DNA of 14,604 nucleotides from Pseudomonadota bacterium (GCA_023410905.1 JAEYPL010000323.1:1-14604), one strand, 5' to 3'; positions 6,783-14,021 are shown, counted from the first letter of the stretch. Translations and numbers: made by a program. Notes: generated by a model not told the origin, from the sequence alone.

Positions 6783-8017
6783 CCATGGCTGAAGTCACAT
6801 GCAATGGACGCAGCTATCGATTTCCGAAGCGGCCGACCGTCGTCATCTGCCTTGACGGCTCGGAGCCCGGCTACATCGAGGCCGCGATCGATGCCGGCGT
6901 CGCCCCGACCTTCGCCCGCTTCATGCACGATGGCCTGCACACGCACGCCGAGAGCGTGATCCCGAGCTTCACCAATCCGAACAATCTTTCCATCATCACG
7001 GGGCGCCCGCCGGCCGTGCACGGTATTGCAGGCAATTTCTTCTACGATCCTGCGTCCGGCACCGAAGTGATGATGAACGATCCCAAGTTCATGCGCGCGC
7101 CGACCATCCTCGCGGCCTTCCACGATGCCGGCGCCAAGGTTGCCATGGTGACGGCGAAGGACAAGCTGCGCCTGCTGCTCTCGAATGGCCTGGATTACAC
7201 GAGCGGGCGCGCCATCGCGTTTTCGTCGGAACGTGCGGACAAGGCGACGAGCGCCGCAAACGGCATCGACGGCGTGCTGGAACTGGTCGGCAAGCCCGTG
7301 CCGGAGGTCTATTCGGCCGATCTTTCCGAATTCGTCTTTGCAGCCGGCGTGAAGCTCGTCGAGCGTGTTCGCCCCGATCTCATGTATCTCTCGACGACCG
7401 ACTACATCCAGCACAAGGTCGGCCCGAGGACGCCCATCGCCAACGCTTTCTACGGCATGATCGACGGATATCTTGCGAGCCTCGACAAGCTCGGCTGCAC
7501 GATACTGGCGACGGCCGACCATGGCATGAACGACAAGCATCTGCCTGATGGATCACCGGACGTCATTTACCTGCAGACACTATTCGACGAGTGGCTCGGC
7601 AAAGACGTCGCTCGCGTGATCCTGCCGATCACCGATCCTTATGTCGCGCACCATGGTGCGCTCGGTGGGTTCGCGACGGTGCATGTCCCGGACCCTGCTA
7701 CTGTGCCCCGTCTTCTCGAGCGTCTTTGGGAGATGGATGGTATCGAGATGGCCTGCGCGAAGGATATCGCGTGCAAGCAGTTCGCGCTGCCGCCTGACCG
7801 CATCGGCGATATCGTCGTGATCTCGGAGCGCGAGAAAGTGCTCGGCACGTCGCCGGAGCGGCACGATCTCTCGGGCCTCGACGAGCCACTGCGCTCGCAC
7901 GGCGGGCTTTCCGAGCAGCGTGTTCCGATGATCGGGAACCGCCGCGTCGCCACACCTTTGCCTGTGATGCTCCGTAACTTCGATGCCTTCGAAGTGGCAC
8001 TGAACAGGCTGGAGTAG
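6779..8017 (+). CDS. phnA: Phosphonoacetate hydrolase
   Basis: A 412-residue alkaline-phosphatase-superfamily enzyme that hydrolyses the C-P bond of phosphonoacetate to acetate and phosphate using two metal ions. All expected ligands and the nucleophile are visible: Asp26 (ICLDGSEPGY), Thr65 (PSFTNPNNLS), Asp208 and His212 (STTDYIQHK), Asp247-His248 (ATADHGMN) and His374 (LRSHGGLSEQ). Lys127 and Lys129 (TAKDKLR) match lysines thought to hold the substrate. Blocks such as PSFTNPNNLSIITG, VYSADLSEFVFAAG and LPITDPYVAHHGALG agree with the characterised Pseudomonas and Sinorhizobium enzymes as I remember them, and length is normal. The start is ATG 6779, overlapping the previous stop; ATG 6785, with AAGG 10 nt upstream, is equally plausible. 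PhnA usually sits with PhnW/PhnY of aminoethylphosphonate breakdown or an LysR regulator; neither is here, so the phosphonate source must be different or encoded elsewhere. Confidence 0.92.
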   Translation: MTMAEVTCNGRSYRFPKRPTVVICLDGSEPGYIEAAIDAGVAPTFARFMHDGLHTHAESVIPSFTNPNNLSIITGRPPAVHGIAGNFFYDPASGTEVMMNDPKFMRAPTILAAFHDAGAKVAMVTAKDKLRLLLSNGLDYTSGRAIAFSSERADKATSAANGIDGVLELVGKPVPEVYSADLSEFVFAAGVKLVERVRPDLMYLSTTDYIQHKVGPRTPIANAFYGMIDGYLASLDKLGCTILATADHGMNDKHLPDGSPDVIYLQTLFDEWLGKDVARVILPITDPYVAHHGALGGFATVHVPDPATVPRLLERLWEMDGIEMACAKDIACKQFALPPDRIGDIVVISEREKVLGTSPERHDLSGLDEPLRSHGGLSEQRVPMIGNRRVATPLPVMLRNFDAFEVALNRLE

Positions 8018-8023
8018 GATCCG

Positions 8024-9367
8024 TTGAGCTCACGGCAAGATGCGCAGCGCGCGCATCTCAAAGCGACAACCTTGACCGCCGGCCTTTGGCTCTTCCTGCT
8101 CCTCGGCGTCCTCGTTCCGAATGCCGTTCTTTGGGCTATCGCGCCTGCCCCCTACAACGAGACGGCGCTTCATCACACTTGGGACATGCTCCACGGTCGC
8201 AGTGTCGACGACTCCTGGGGCGTGATGATGTCGGCAGTCGACTACCTCAAGGCTCCGAGCGCCGAGGGGGTCTACACCGAGCTGTTCTTCAATCGCGGCC
8301 AGCGCTTCCAGTATCCACTCTCGTCGCTTTTTGCTCTCGAGGGCATGTTGAAGATTGCTGGCGTCGACTACGTCAGGACCAACAAACACATCGTCTACGA
8401 GACCTTGACGATCAATGATGTGCTTGGCTGGATGTTTATCGCGCTCGGCTTTATAGCGACGTTCGTCCTACTCGAGCGGATGCTGCGGCAGGCAGGTTTG
8501 CGAGACGACACGCGCAAGCTCCTCGTGCTCCGCGCGATTGCGCTGCTTGGGCTCTCGCTGACGTTCTATCCGATCGTCAAGGCCTATACGCTGGGCCAGA
8601 TCCAGGTCTGGATCAATGCCATCTTTGCGCTCGCCCTTCTCTTGTGGGCACGTGGCCAGGGCGCGGCTTCCGGCTTCCTGATCGGTGCCATCACACTCAT
8701 CAAGCCGCACTTCGGGCTGTTTCTGGCGTGGGCGGCACTTCGGCGAGAACTGTCGTTCGCTGTGGCGTTCGCGACAACGGTGGGCGTCGGCGTCGCCGTA
8801 TCGCTGGCGGTCTATGGCCTCGCCAATCATCTCGACTACTTCAGTGTGTTGCGCGTGCTGTCCCAGACCGGCGAGCTTTATTATCCGAACCAATCCGTGA
8901 ATGGCGTGCTCAATCGTCTGCTGAGTCTGAGCGACCCCGCGAACTACAACAGCGTCGATTTCAGTAGCCGCGCGCCGTACAACATCTGGGTCCGAGCGAC
9001 GACGCTCATCTCGGCGGCGTTCTTCTTGTTGCTGGGGTTCCTTGCCCGCCCGCCCGACAGCGAAGCCGGACGTGCCCGCGACTTCGCCATCATGGGGCTT
9101 TGCATCACTCTTGCGTCGCCGGTCGCCTGGGAACACCACTTTGGCATCACGCTGCCGATGTTCGCGCTCCTGCTTGCAACAGGCAACCGCCAGTACCTTG
9201 TGTGGCTCGCAGCAAGCTACATGCTGATAGCTTTGTACTTGCCGGTGACGAACCTTCTTGCGGCAACGCCGATGAATATCGCGCAGTCGACGCTCTTTGC
9301 CGGCGCGCTGATCCTCATCGTGCTCTTGACGCGTAGCTGGCAGCACGAGGAGATGCGGTCCAATTGA
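8024..9367 (+). CDS. GT87/DUF2029-family polytopic membrane glycosyltransferase
   Basis: A 447-residue inner-membrane protein with about ten hydrophobic segments, beginning with LWLFLLLGVLVPNAVLWAI (21-39) and including MFIALGFIATFVLLERML and the last TLFAGALILIVLLT. The first long periplasmic loop carries the pattern RFQYPLSSL, typical of DUF2029/GT87 proteins (the mannosyltransferase PimE family), which use polyprenyl-phosphate sugars. The aspartate in that loop expected for catalysis could be one of several (HTWDMLHG, SVDDSWG). The start is TTG 8024, with GGAGTAGGA just upstream; no in-frame ATG near the N-terminus fits better. It is only 6 nt after phnA, so it is probably co-transcribed, but a role in the catabolic pathway is not obvious. 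It may be a passenger gene or act on a surface glycan. The acceptor is unknown. Confidence 0.8.
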   Translation: MSSRQDAQRAHLKATTLTAGLWLFLLLGVLVPNAVLWAIAPAPYNETALHHTWDMLHGRSVDDSWGVMMSAVDYLKAPSAEGVYTELFFNRGQRFQYPLSSLFALEGMLKIAGVDYVRTNKHIVYETLTINDVLGWMFIALGFIATFVLLERMLRQAGLRDDTRKLLVLRAIALLGLSLTFYPIVKAYTLGQIQVWINAIFALALLLWARGQGAASGFLIGAITLIKPHFGLFLAWAALRRELSFAVAFATTVGVGVAVSLAVYGLANHLDYFSVLRVLSQTGELYYPNQSVNGVLNRLLSLSDPANYNSVDFSSRAPYNIWVRATTLISAAFFLLLGFLARPPDSEAGRARDFAIMGLCITLASPVAWEHHFGITLPMFALLLATGNRQYLVWLAASYMLIALYLPVTNLLAATPMNIAQSTLFAGALILIVLLTRSWQHEEMRSN

Positions 9368-9382
9368 GGTAAGCGTGATTGA

Positions 9383-10058
9383 TCACAGGCGGCGGTCCAA
9401 TCCCATTTGCCAGAAGTCGATTTCGAGACGTGTCGCATCCTTGAAGATCGTCGCCAGCTCGGCGAAGCGCTTCGGCGTCACCGTTGCAAGGTGCTCATCG
9501 AGCCATGCCCTTTCGCCGGCTGCGGCTGCTTGGAATTCGTCGCTCGCGTACATCGCGATCCAGTTCGAATACGGATTGCCTTCGCGAATAACAAACGGCT
9601 GAGAATTGAGCCAAGTCGCGATCTCCGCATAGCCAATCAAGCACGGCGCGAGCGCGACATGCAGGTCCACGAGATCACCACGGTTTCCAGCGTCCAGTAC
9701 GTAGCGGGTATACGCCATGGTCGCGCGCGCTTCGGGCAGTGTCATGAGGTCGCCTTCGGTAATACCCCAGCCGGCGCAGTACTGAATGTGCAGTCCCATC
9801 TCGACATCGACGATGGCCTTCAGGCTGTCGAGCGCGCGCCTGAGGTCGGCAATATTTCGGCTCTTGTACACGGCGAGCCCGTAGGCGCGGGCGAAGTGCA
9901 CCAGAAAGAGATAGTAGAAAGAGATAGTCCTGCTCCAGATAGTGCCGGAAGGACGCCTTCGCGAGCGTGCCGGCACCCAATTCACGAATGAATTGATGCT
10001 GGCAGTAGGCCCGCCAATCGTCGTCACAACTACGCTTGAGATCGTCGAATGTCGCCAC
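9383..10058 (-). pseudogene. tenA: tenA (aminopyrimidine aminohydrolase / thiaminase II), frameshifted by a 13-bp duplication
   Basis: The intact form would be about 220 residues, the usual TenA length, for salvage of thiamine pyrimidine. The N-terminal part (10058 to about 9929) reads MATFDDLKRSCDDDWRAYCQ ... FRHYLEQDYLFL. The remainder (about 9915 to 9383) continues in another frame with VHFARAYGLAVYKS, the cysteine block LAPCLIGYAEIA and the C-terminal TRLEIDFWQMGLD with its conserved glutamate. The break is exactly at a perfect 13-bp tandem duplication at 9903-9928. Deleting one copy gives an uninterrupted DYLFLVHFARAYGL. The start is GTG 10058, with AAGGAGG 5 nt upstream (10064-10070), so expression signals are intact. 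As written, the product would be cut off after about 127 residues, most of them out of frame. This could be a recent inactivation, a reversible slippage switch or an assembly error. Confidence 0.9.
9903..9928. repeat. Perfect 13-bp tandem duplication inside tenA
   Basis: AGAAAGAGATAGT occurs twice in a row, at 9903-9915 and 9916-9928, with no mismatch. Because 13 is not a multiple of three, the duplication shifts the reading frame of tenA on the minus strand. The unit itself is purine-rich with short internal repeats (AGA, GATAG), which favours strand slippage. Confidence 0.97.
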
Positions 10059-10063
10059 GTGCG

Positions 10064-10070
10064 CCTCCTT
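10064..10070 (-). promoter_or_regulatory. Strong Shine-Dalgarno that fixes the tenA GTG start
   Basis: Read on the minus strand this is AAGGAGG, a near-complete match to the 16S rRNA tail, 5 nt before GTG 10058. It shows that the broken tenA gene still carries a strong initiation signal and identifies GTG as its start. Confidence 0.85.
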
Positions 10071-10201
10071 GGTTGCGGAGAGGTTAGCACGCGCGACGAC
10101 GCGGGCAATCGCGTGCGGACGGTCCGTACTGCATCAATCCGCGGGCATGTTTGGCGAGGCTGTTTTTCCATCCATATCTGGCCGCTACGCGTTGCGACTG
10201 C

Positions 10202-10226
10202 GGAACTATCCGCTGCTCATGGCATT
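10202..10226 (+). promoter_or_regulatory. Possible EcfG-type (general stress response) promoter
   Basis: GGAAC at 10202-10206 and CATT at 10223-10226 are separated by 16 bp. This is one base from the alphaproteobacterial EcfG consensus GGAAC-N16/17-CGTT. It ends about 40 bp before the ATG of the DUF1236 protein, a sensible distance. The rest of the 207-bp gap shared with tenA shows no clear sigma-70 promoter. The match is short and may be chance. Confidence 0.35.
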
Positions 10227-10265
10227 GGTCGTCGATACGTCAGTTGACGAGCAAAGGAGATCGTC

Positions 10266-11345
10266 ATGATGCAGGAGTTCTTGCGCACGGTGTCTGTGTG
10301 CGCGCTCGTTGTTGCCATGGGCGGCGCGGCCGTCGCTCAGACCGGCGGTTCTGGTGGCGGCGGTTCCGCTCCAGGTGGTGCCGCACCTCAGACACAGCAG
10401 AAAGAGCCCGAATCCGGCGCAGGCAATGCCGCCCGTGAGGGCCAGTCCGGACAACCCGGACGCAGCGGCCAAAGCGGCGAGACTGTGCGCCCCAAGGGCG
10501 GCTCGGCCGAGCGGCCGTCTGAGCGTCAGCCAGGTTCAGCGCAGCGCAGTGACGAGCGCTCGACACAACCCAGGCAAAACCGCAGTGAAGGACAAGGCGA
10601 TCAAAAGCGCACACCCCGCGCATCGGATGATCGCACGGATCAGAAGCGTGCGGACGAGCTTCGAAAGGACGAGCAGAAGGATCGCACGCGCACCGGCCAG
10701 GATCAGCGCCAGCGCGGTGACGGCCAGGGGCAGGCCCAGCGTGACCGCAGTAAGGACGGCGACCGGCAGCGCCAAGGCGCTCGAGAAGATCGCGATGGCC
10801 AAACGCAACTTTCCGAGCAGCAGCGCTCGACTGTACGCGAGCGCTTCTCGCGATCGGGTGTCGAGCGTAATCGCGTAACGGACGTCAACTTCAACATCCG
10901 TGTTGGCGCCAGCGTACCGCGTAGCGTAACACTGCATACGCTGCCCGCCGATATCGTCGAGGTCGTGCCTGCGTATCGCGGTTATCGCTACGTTTATGTG
11001 CGCGACGAAATCGTCATCGTCGATCCGGCGAGTTACGCAGTCGTTGCGGTCATCACTTCGGGTGGCAGCCGCGCTGCAGCCAGACCGGATCGCCGCCTCA
11101 CGCTCGCCGCGCCGGATCGCGTTTTCGTGCGGGAGCACATTGATCGCGGCGCGTCCATCAGGCTCGGTATTGGCGGTGTTACCGTCGGCATGACGATCCC
11201 GCAGGGCGTCGAGCTTCTGCCCATGCCGAACGTCGTCGTTGATCGCTATCCTGATCTCCGCGACTATCGCTATTTCGTTTACGAGGACGATATAGCGATC
11301 GTGGATCCCGCGACGGATGAAGTCGTCCTCATCGTCGCGGACTGA
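10266..11345 (+). CDS. Secreted DUF1236-type protein with two C-terminal repeats and a long charged linker
   Basis: A 359-residue exported protein of unknown function. Residues 1-24 form a signal peptide (MMQEFLRTVSVCALVVAMGG, then AAVA before Q25). Residues 26-200 are low complexity, first Gly/Ser rich and then dominated by Arg, Gln, Asp, Glu and Gly, so probably disordered. Two related units follow, about 204-263 and 296-357, each with the plan V/IP..V.L...P..VV..P.YR...YRY.VY...I.IVDPA....V.VI, typical of DUF1236 domains common in Hyphomicrobiales. The internal duplication is clear by eye in YRYVYVRDEIVIVDPAS and YRYFVYEDDIAIVDPAT. ATG 10266 follows AAGGAG; ATG 10269 is a possible alternative. 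It is a single-gene unit with a possible EcfG promoter and its own terminator, suggesting an envelope stress protein. No enzymatic motif is present. Confidence 0.88.
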   Translation: MMQEFLRTVSVCALVVAMGGAAVAQTGGSGGGGSAPGGAAPQTQQKEPESGAGNAAREGQSGQPGRSGQSGETVRPKGGSAERPSERQPGSAQRSDERSTQPRQNRSEGQGDQKRTPRASDDRTDQKRADELRKDEQKDRTRTGQDQRQRGDGQGQAQRDRSKDGDRQRQGAREDRDGQTQLSEQQRSTVRERFSRSGVERNRVTDVNFNIRVGASVPRSVTLHTLPADIVEVVPAYRGYRYVYVRDEIVIVDPASYAVVAVITSGGSRAAARPDRRLTLAAPDRVFVREHIDRGASIRLGIGGVTVGMTIPQGVELLPMPNVVVDRYPDLRDYRYFVYEDDIAIVDPATDEVVLIVAD

Positions 11346-11368
11346 CGTCACCAAGTTGAAGCAGGCAG

Positions 11369-11399
11369 AGCCAGCGGCGCCTTTGCGTCGCTGGCTTTT
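11369..11399 (+). terminator. Rho-independent terminator after the DUF1236 gene
   Basis: AGCCAGCG (11369-11376) pairs perfectly with CGCTGGCT (11389-11396) around a 12-nt loop, and the right arm runs into TTTT (11396-11399). It begins 23 bp after the TGA stop of the DUF1236 gene. The minus-strand reading lacks a following T-run, so it mainly ends plus-strand transcription, just before the convergent porin gene's stop. Confidence 0.85.
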
Positions 11400-11418
11400 G
11401 CTCGTATCGGATGCGACA

Positions 11419-12165
11419 TCACTTGTAGGGGACGTGCTCCGGCGCGCTGCCTAATCTGAAGCTCACGCGCGCCAGGACGGTGTGAAGGCCGTCAGGATCG
11501 AAGCTGCCGGATACTGGCTTCGTCGGCGGACAGTAACCCTTCGTCGAGGCCAGGGTCAGTGGCCCGCCGCTGCCGGCGAATGTGAAACTCTTGGCGCCGA
11601 GATCGATGTAGTTGTATTCGAGGCCGAAGCTGACGTTGTGAGTGATCTGGCGCTCGAAGCCGAAACCTGCTGTCCATCCGTCGACACGCGAGTGGCTCGA
11701 GAAGGAGCCTCCAAACGTCGAGATGTTGAGATCGACATCGGCTGAAGCGTAGCCGCCCTTGACGTAGAAGAGCCGATCGCGCCAAGCGTAGCCGAGCCGG
11801 CCAGTGATCATGAGGATGTCGCTGACGGTTGCCTTGACGTCCGCAATGCCGGCGATCGTCTTGCTGCCATCCAGGTCACCGCCGGTGATCGAGGCTTCGA
11901 TGCCGAAAACCCAACGGTCGAATTGGCGCTGAAGGCCAACGTGTCCGCCGGCGAGCCAGCCGTCGGCGCTGATGTCGGAGCCGAGGCCGGTGTCCTGCTT
12001 CGACCAGCCGTAGCCGCCGTGCAGACCGAGATAAAGACCTGACCAATCGACCGAAACACCTGGAGACTGCTCACCGAGGATGTTTCCGGCGCTGGCCGGC
12101 GTCACGGCCGTAAAGCCGCTAAACATTGATAACGCAACGAGGAACGAACGCAAAAAACCACGCAC
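11419..12165 (-). CDS. Outer-membrane beta-barrel protein, Omp25/opacity-porin type
   Basis: A 248-residue outer-membrane protein. A signal peptide is clear: MRGFLRSFLVALSMFSGFTA, ending at ASA-GN (cleavage after about residue 26). The mature part begins with VDWSGLYLGLHGGYGW, the hallmark start of Omp25/RopB-like eight-stranded barrels of Hyphomicrobiales. It has alternating aromatic strands throughout (VFGIEASITG, ILMITGRLGYAW, LFYVKGGYASADV, VSFGLEYNYIDLG) and a final strand HTVLARVSFRLG. Such proteins stabilise the envelope and are surface antigens. The start chosen is GTG 12165, with a G-run and GAG about 9 nt upstream; GTG 12174 and TTG 12186 are in-frame alternatives that only lengthen the signal peptide. 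It is monocistronic in appearance, and the AT-rich repeat at 12188-12208 is its likely promoter region. It is convergent with the DUF1236 gene. Confidence 0.88.
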   Translation of the reverse strand: MRGFLRSFLVALSMFSGFTAVTPASAGNILGEQSPGVSVDWSGLYLGLHGGYGWSKQDTGLGSDISADGWLAGGHVGLQRQFDRWVFGIEASITGGDLDGSKTIAGIADVKATVSDILMITGRLGYAWRDRLFYVKGGYASADVDLNISTFGGSFSSHSRVDGWTAGFGFERQITHNVSFGLEYNYIDLGAKSFTFAGSGGPLTLASTKGYCPPTKPVSGSFDPDGLHTVLARVSFRLGSAPEHVPYK

Positions 12166-12187
12166 TACACACACTCCCCCCCACAAC

Positions 12188-12208
12188 TTATTAACAAGTT
12201 ATTAACAG
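12188..12208. repeat. AT-rich tandem repeat in the porin promoter region
   Basis: TTATTAACAAG (12188-12198) is followed directly by TTATTAACAG (12199-12208), two copies differing by one base. In a window this GC-rich the block stands out. On the minus strand it reads GTTAATAA twice, just 23 bp before the preferred porin start, where a -10 element or regulator site would be. The rest of the gap 12209-12385 shows no gene and no recognisable signal. Confidence 0.5.
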
Positions 12209-12385
12209 TGCGGTGGCGGGCGCGTTTAGGCCTCCCGGTGCAGTCGGGCAACTTTGCAAGACCATGGTTGCGTTTGGGCAACAGGCGTCGGAGGGCTGGG
12301 GAAATTCGCGCTGCTATCGACGTGCGCTACGCCCCAGCCGACAGGATCGTGGGCCGGTCTTGGCGTGATGTAACTGGTGCTCGCG

Positions 12386-13069
12386 CTATCCCGGGCCAAT
12401 CGCCTTGATGGAACTCGGATCGGTCATTTCGGCTGTGCGCGGGAGATTGCCTCCTGACACCGACGTTCCCGCCGCTCGCAGCCGTTCGATATCCTTGAAG
12501 AGACGTTGGCTCGTGAGCTTCAGGAAGTAGAAGCCGAACTCGGGGTTCTGGAAGTAGAGCTGCTTGACGTGATCATAGCTGATGACGAGCAGCTCGCCGT
12601 CCTCGGTGCATTCGAATGTGAGCGTGCGCTTGTTGTCCGGCGCGATGAGGCCAAGCTCACCGATCAGCTGGCCGGGCAGAACGTCCTGTGCGATCTCGTT
12701 CAAGCGATACCGGCCCGACACCGTATAGAACATGTCCGATGAGGTATCATTCTTGCGAAAGAGAATGTCGCCGCGCTGAACGTTGCGCCTGCTCATGTGC
12801 GGCTTGAGCCATTCCATGTTGAGGTCGCCGTCCGAGGCGGACTTCACCTTGCGCACGAGCACCAGCATCTCGCGAAGTCGGTAGGCATTGATGGGGAGCA
12901 GGATGCCGTGCAGCACCATCTGGGGATACACCTCTCCCAGAAATCCGTACACGACGAAGACGCAGTTGGCACAGATCCCTACGACGCGAAGCGGGATCAT
13001 CCTCTTCATGGAGTAGACGCAGAGCGTGAGCGATGCGCCGAAGTATCCGAGGAGATCCACCCAAGGCAT
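12386..13069 (-). CDS. Membrane protein with C-terminal cyclic-nucleotide-binding domain (Popeye-like architecture)
   Basis: A 227-residue protein. Residues 1-70 contain three predicted membrane segments (about 5-20, 28-45 and 49-66: LLGYFGASLTLCVYS, VVGICANCVFVVYGF, MVLHGILLPINAY). A cyclic-nucleotide-binding domain follows at about 85-195. Its phosphate-binding cassette GQLIGELGLIAPDNKRTLTF (133-152) retains the Gly-Glu pair (137-138) and Arg148, which normally hold the ribose and cyclic phosphate, so cAMP or cGMP binding is likely. This three-helix-plus-cNMP layout is that of Popeye-domain proteins and their bacterial relatives. The start is ATG 13069, with GGAGG (13078-13082) 8 nt upstream; ATG 13084 has no ribosome site. 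It is downstream of, and on the same strand as, the FecR gene and near a probable cyclase gene, suggesting it is the responder of a local cAMP circuit. No DNA-binding domain is present. Confidence 0.85.
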   Translation of the reverse strand: MPWVDLLGYFGASLTLCVYSMKRMIPLRVVGICANCVFVVYGFLGEVYPQMVLHGILLPINAYRLREMLVLVRKVKSASDGDLNMEWLKPHMSRRNVQRGDILFRKNDTSSDMFYTVSGRYRLNEIAQDVLPGQLIGELGLIAPDNKRTLTFECTEDGELLVISYDHVKQLYFQNPEFGFYFLKLTSQRLFKDIERLRAAGTSVSGGNLPRTAEMTDPSSIKAIGPG

Positions 13070-13214
13070 CAAGTATTCCTCCATCTGCGCGCAGCGCGCG
13101 TCGTCGCGCTGGAAAACCGCGCCAGTCCTGCTCTACGTGAGATCATCCTATTGTGTGCGGCTGAGGCGCAGCACTATGCCGCCTCCGTGGCTGCACGCCA
13201 TGGCTGAGGATCCT

Positions 13215-14021
13215 TCAGAAGGGCGAGATTTTTCTGAGTGTTCGCTCGATCGACTTGCCGCCCTGATCCAACACGGGGATCTCGCCGGTGATGGACTTGT
13301 GCGACAAGCGCCGCACGGGATCGACGACAAGCTTGCGGCCGACGAACGGAAAAGCCTGTCTGACGCCCACGCCGCGAACAAGACTAGCCGACCACTTCAC
13401 AGGTTGCGAGACGACGCCCAGAGGCGTCGCATGGACGACGCGTCCGACGCGACGATGCGAGCGGCAGGAACGCGCGCGCGAGCAAACTTCGACCTCGCCC
13501 TTGTGCAGCAGCACGAACGTGTCGCCTTGGGGACCGATGTAGATATCGAAGACGGTCCCGCGAACGCCGATGGTCGCCGATGGCGTTTCGATTCTGTAGC
13601 TCTCGCTCGTATGGCGGCCGGTGAGAAAGCGCAGCGTCCCTTTGAGAAGCCGCACGGCGATCGACCTCGCGCCATCACCTGATGACACGACGAACTCGTC
13701 GAGCCGCAACTCTGCGTCGGGCCCAAGCGCGAGCTTGGTGTTGTCGTCGAGCTTGAGCTCGACCTGCGCCTTGGGGCCCGTGCGGACGAGTTCATTCCGA
13801 TAAACCCGGGATCCTGCCTTGAGCGGCCGCTCTTCGGCGCCACGCACGCCGAGAACCGTCGCCTTCGCGAGGACCGTCGTCCCGACCTCCGGCTCGTTCG
13901 CGCGCACACTGGTGGCACCGGGGCCGAGCATCAAGATGGCCGAGACCAGCAGGCTCATTGCGGTTGCCCCACACGACCACCGTGCACCGGACACTACGGT
14001 GCAAACACCCACATACGCCAC
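13215..14021 (-). CDS. Exported FecR-domain protein paired with the CHASE2 gene
   Basis: About 268 residues with GTG 14021 as start. The N-terminal hydrophobic stretch MSLLVSAILMLGPGATSVRA followed by NEPE looks like a signal peptide or anchor, so the rest is periplasmic. The FecR domain (about 73-180) shows VYRNELVRTGPKAQVELKLD, DNTKLALGPDAELRLDEF and the signature TPSATIGVRGTVFDIYIG, followed by LLHKGEVEVCSR. Cys180 and Cys186 (VCSRARSC) could form a disulfide. The C-terminal 70 residues are basic and unassigned. No ECF sigma factor or TonB receptor is adjacent, so this is not a classical iron-citrate type FecR. Pairing with a CHASE2 protein is a known arrangement. The start is uncertain: GTG 14021, GTG 14012 and ATG 13958 are all in frame and none has an ideal Shine-Dalgarno; the ATG form would lack a basic n-region. 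Longer starts reach into the divergent promoter region. Confidence 0.82.
   Translation of the reverse strand: MAYVGVCTVVSGARWSCGATAMSLLVSAILMLGPGATSVRANEPEVGTTVLAKATVLGVRGAEERPLKAGSRVYRNELVRTGPKAQVELKLDDNTKLALGPDAELRLDEFVVSSGDGARSIAVRLLKGTLRFLTGRHTSESYRIETPSATIGVRGTVFDIYIGPQGDTFVLLHKGEVEVCSRARSCRSHRRVGRVVHATPLGVVSQPVKWSASLVRGVGVRQAFPFVGRKLVVDPVRRLSHKSITGEIPVLDQGGKSIERTLRKISPF

Noticed and set aside
9375..9386. Inverted repeat GTGAT-TG-ATCAC between the convergent GT87 and tenA stops as a terminator.
   Set aside because: The stem is only 5 bp with a 2-nt loop, there is no T-run, and it overlaps the tenA stop codon.
9903..9928. Programmed ribosomal frameshifting as the explanation for the tenA break.
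   Set aside because: A perfect 13-bp duplication explains the frame change exactly, and no classical slippery heptamer with a downstream structure is visible.
9383..10171. Reading the 262-codon minus-strand frame as an intact gene with a novel N-terminus.
   Set aside because: The first roughly 85 residues are Arg/Pro/Ser-rich out-of-frame translation; the true TenA N-terminus with a strong ribosome site is in the other frame, separated by the 13-bp duplication.
13085..13100. GCGCGC palindromic stretch upstream of the Popeye-like gene as an operator.
   Set aside because: Alternating GC runs are self-complementary by composition and frequent in this DNA; nothing else supports a binding site.
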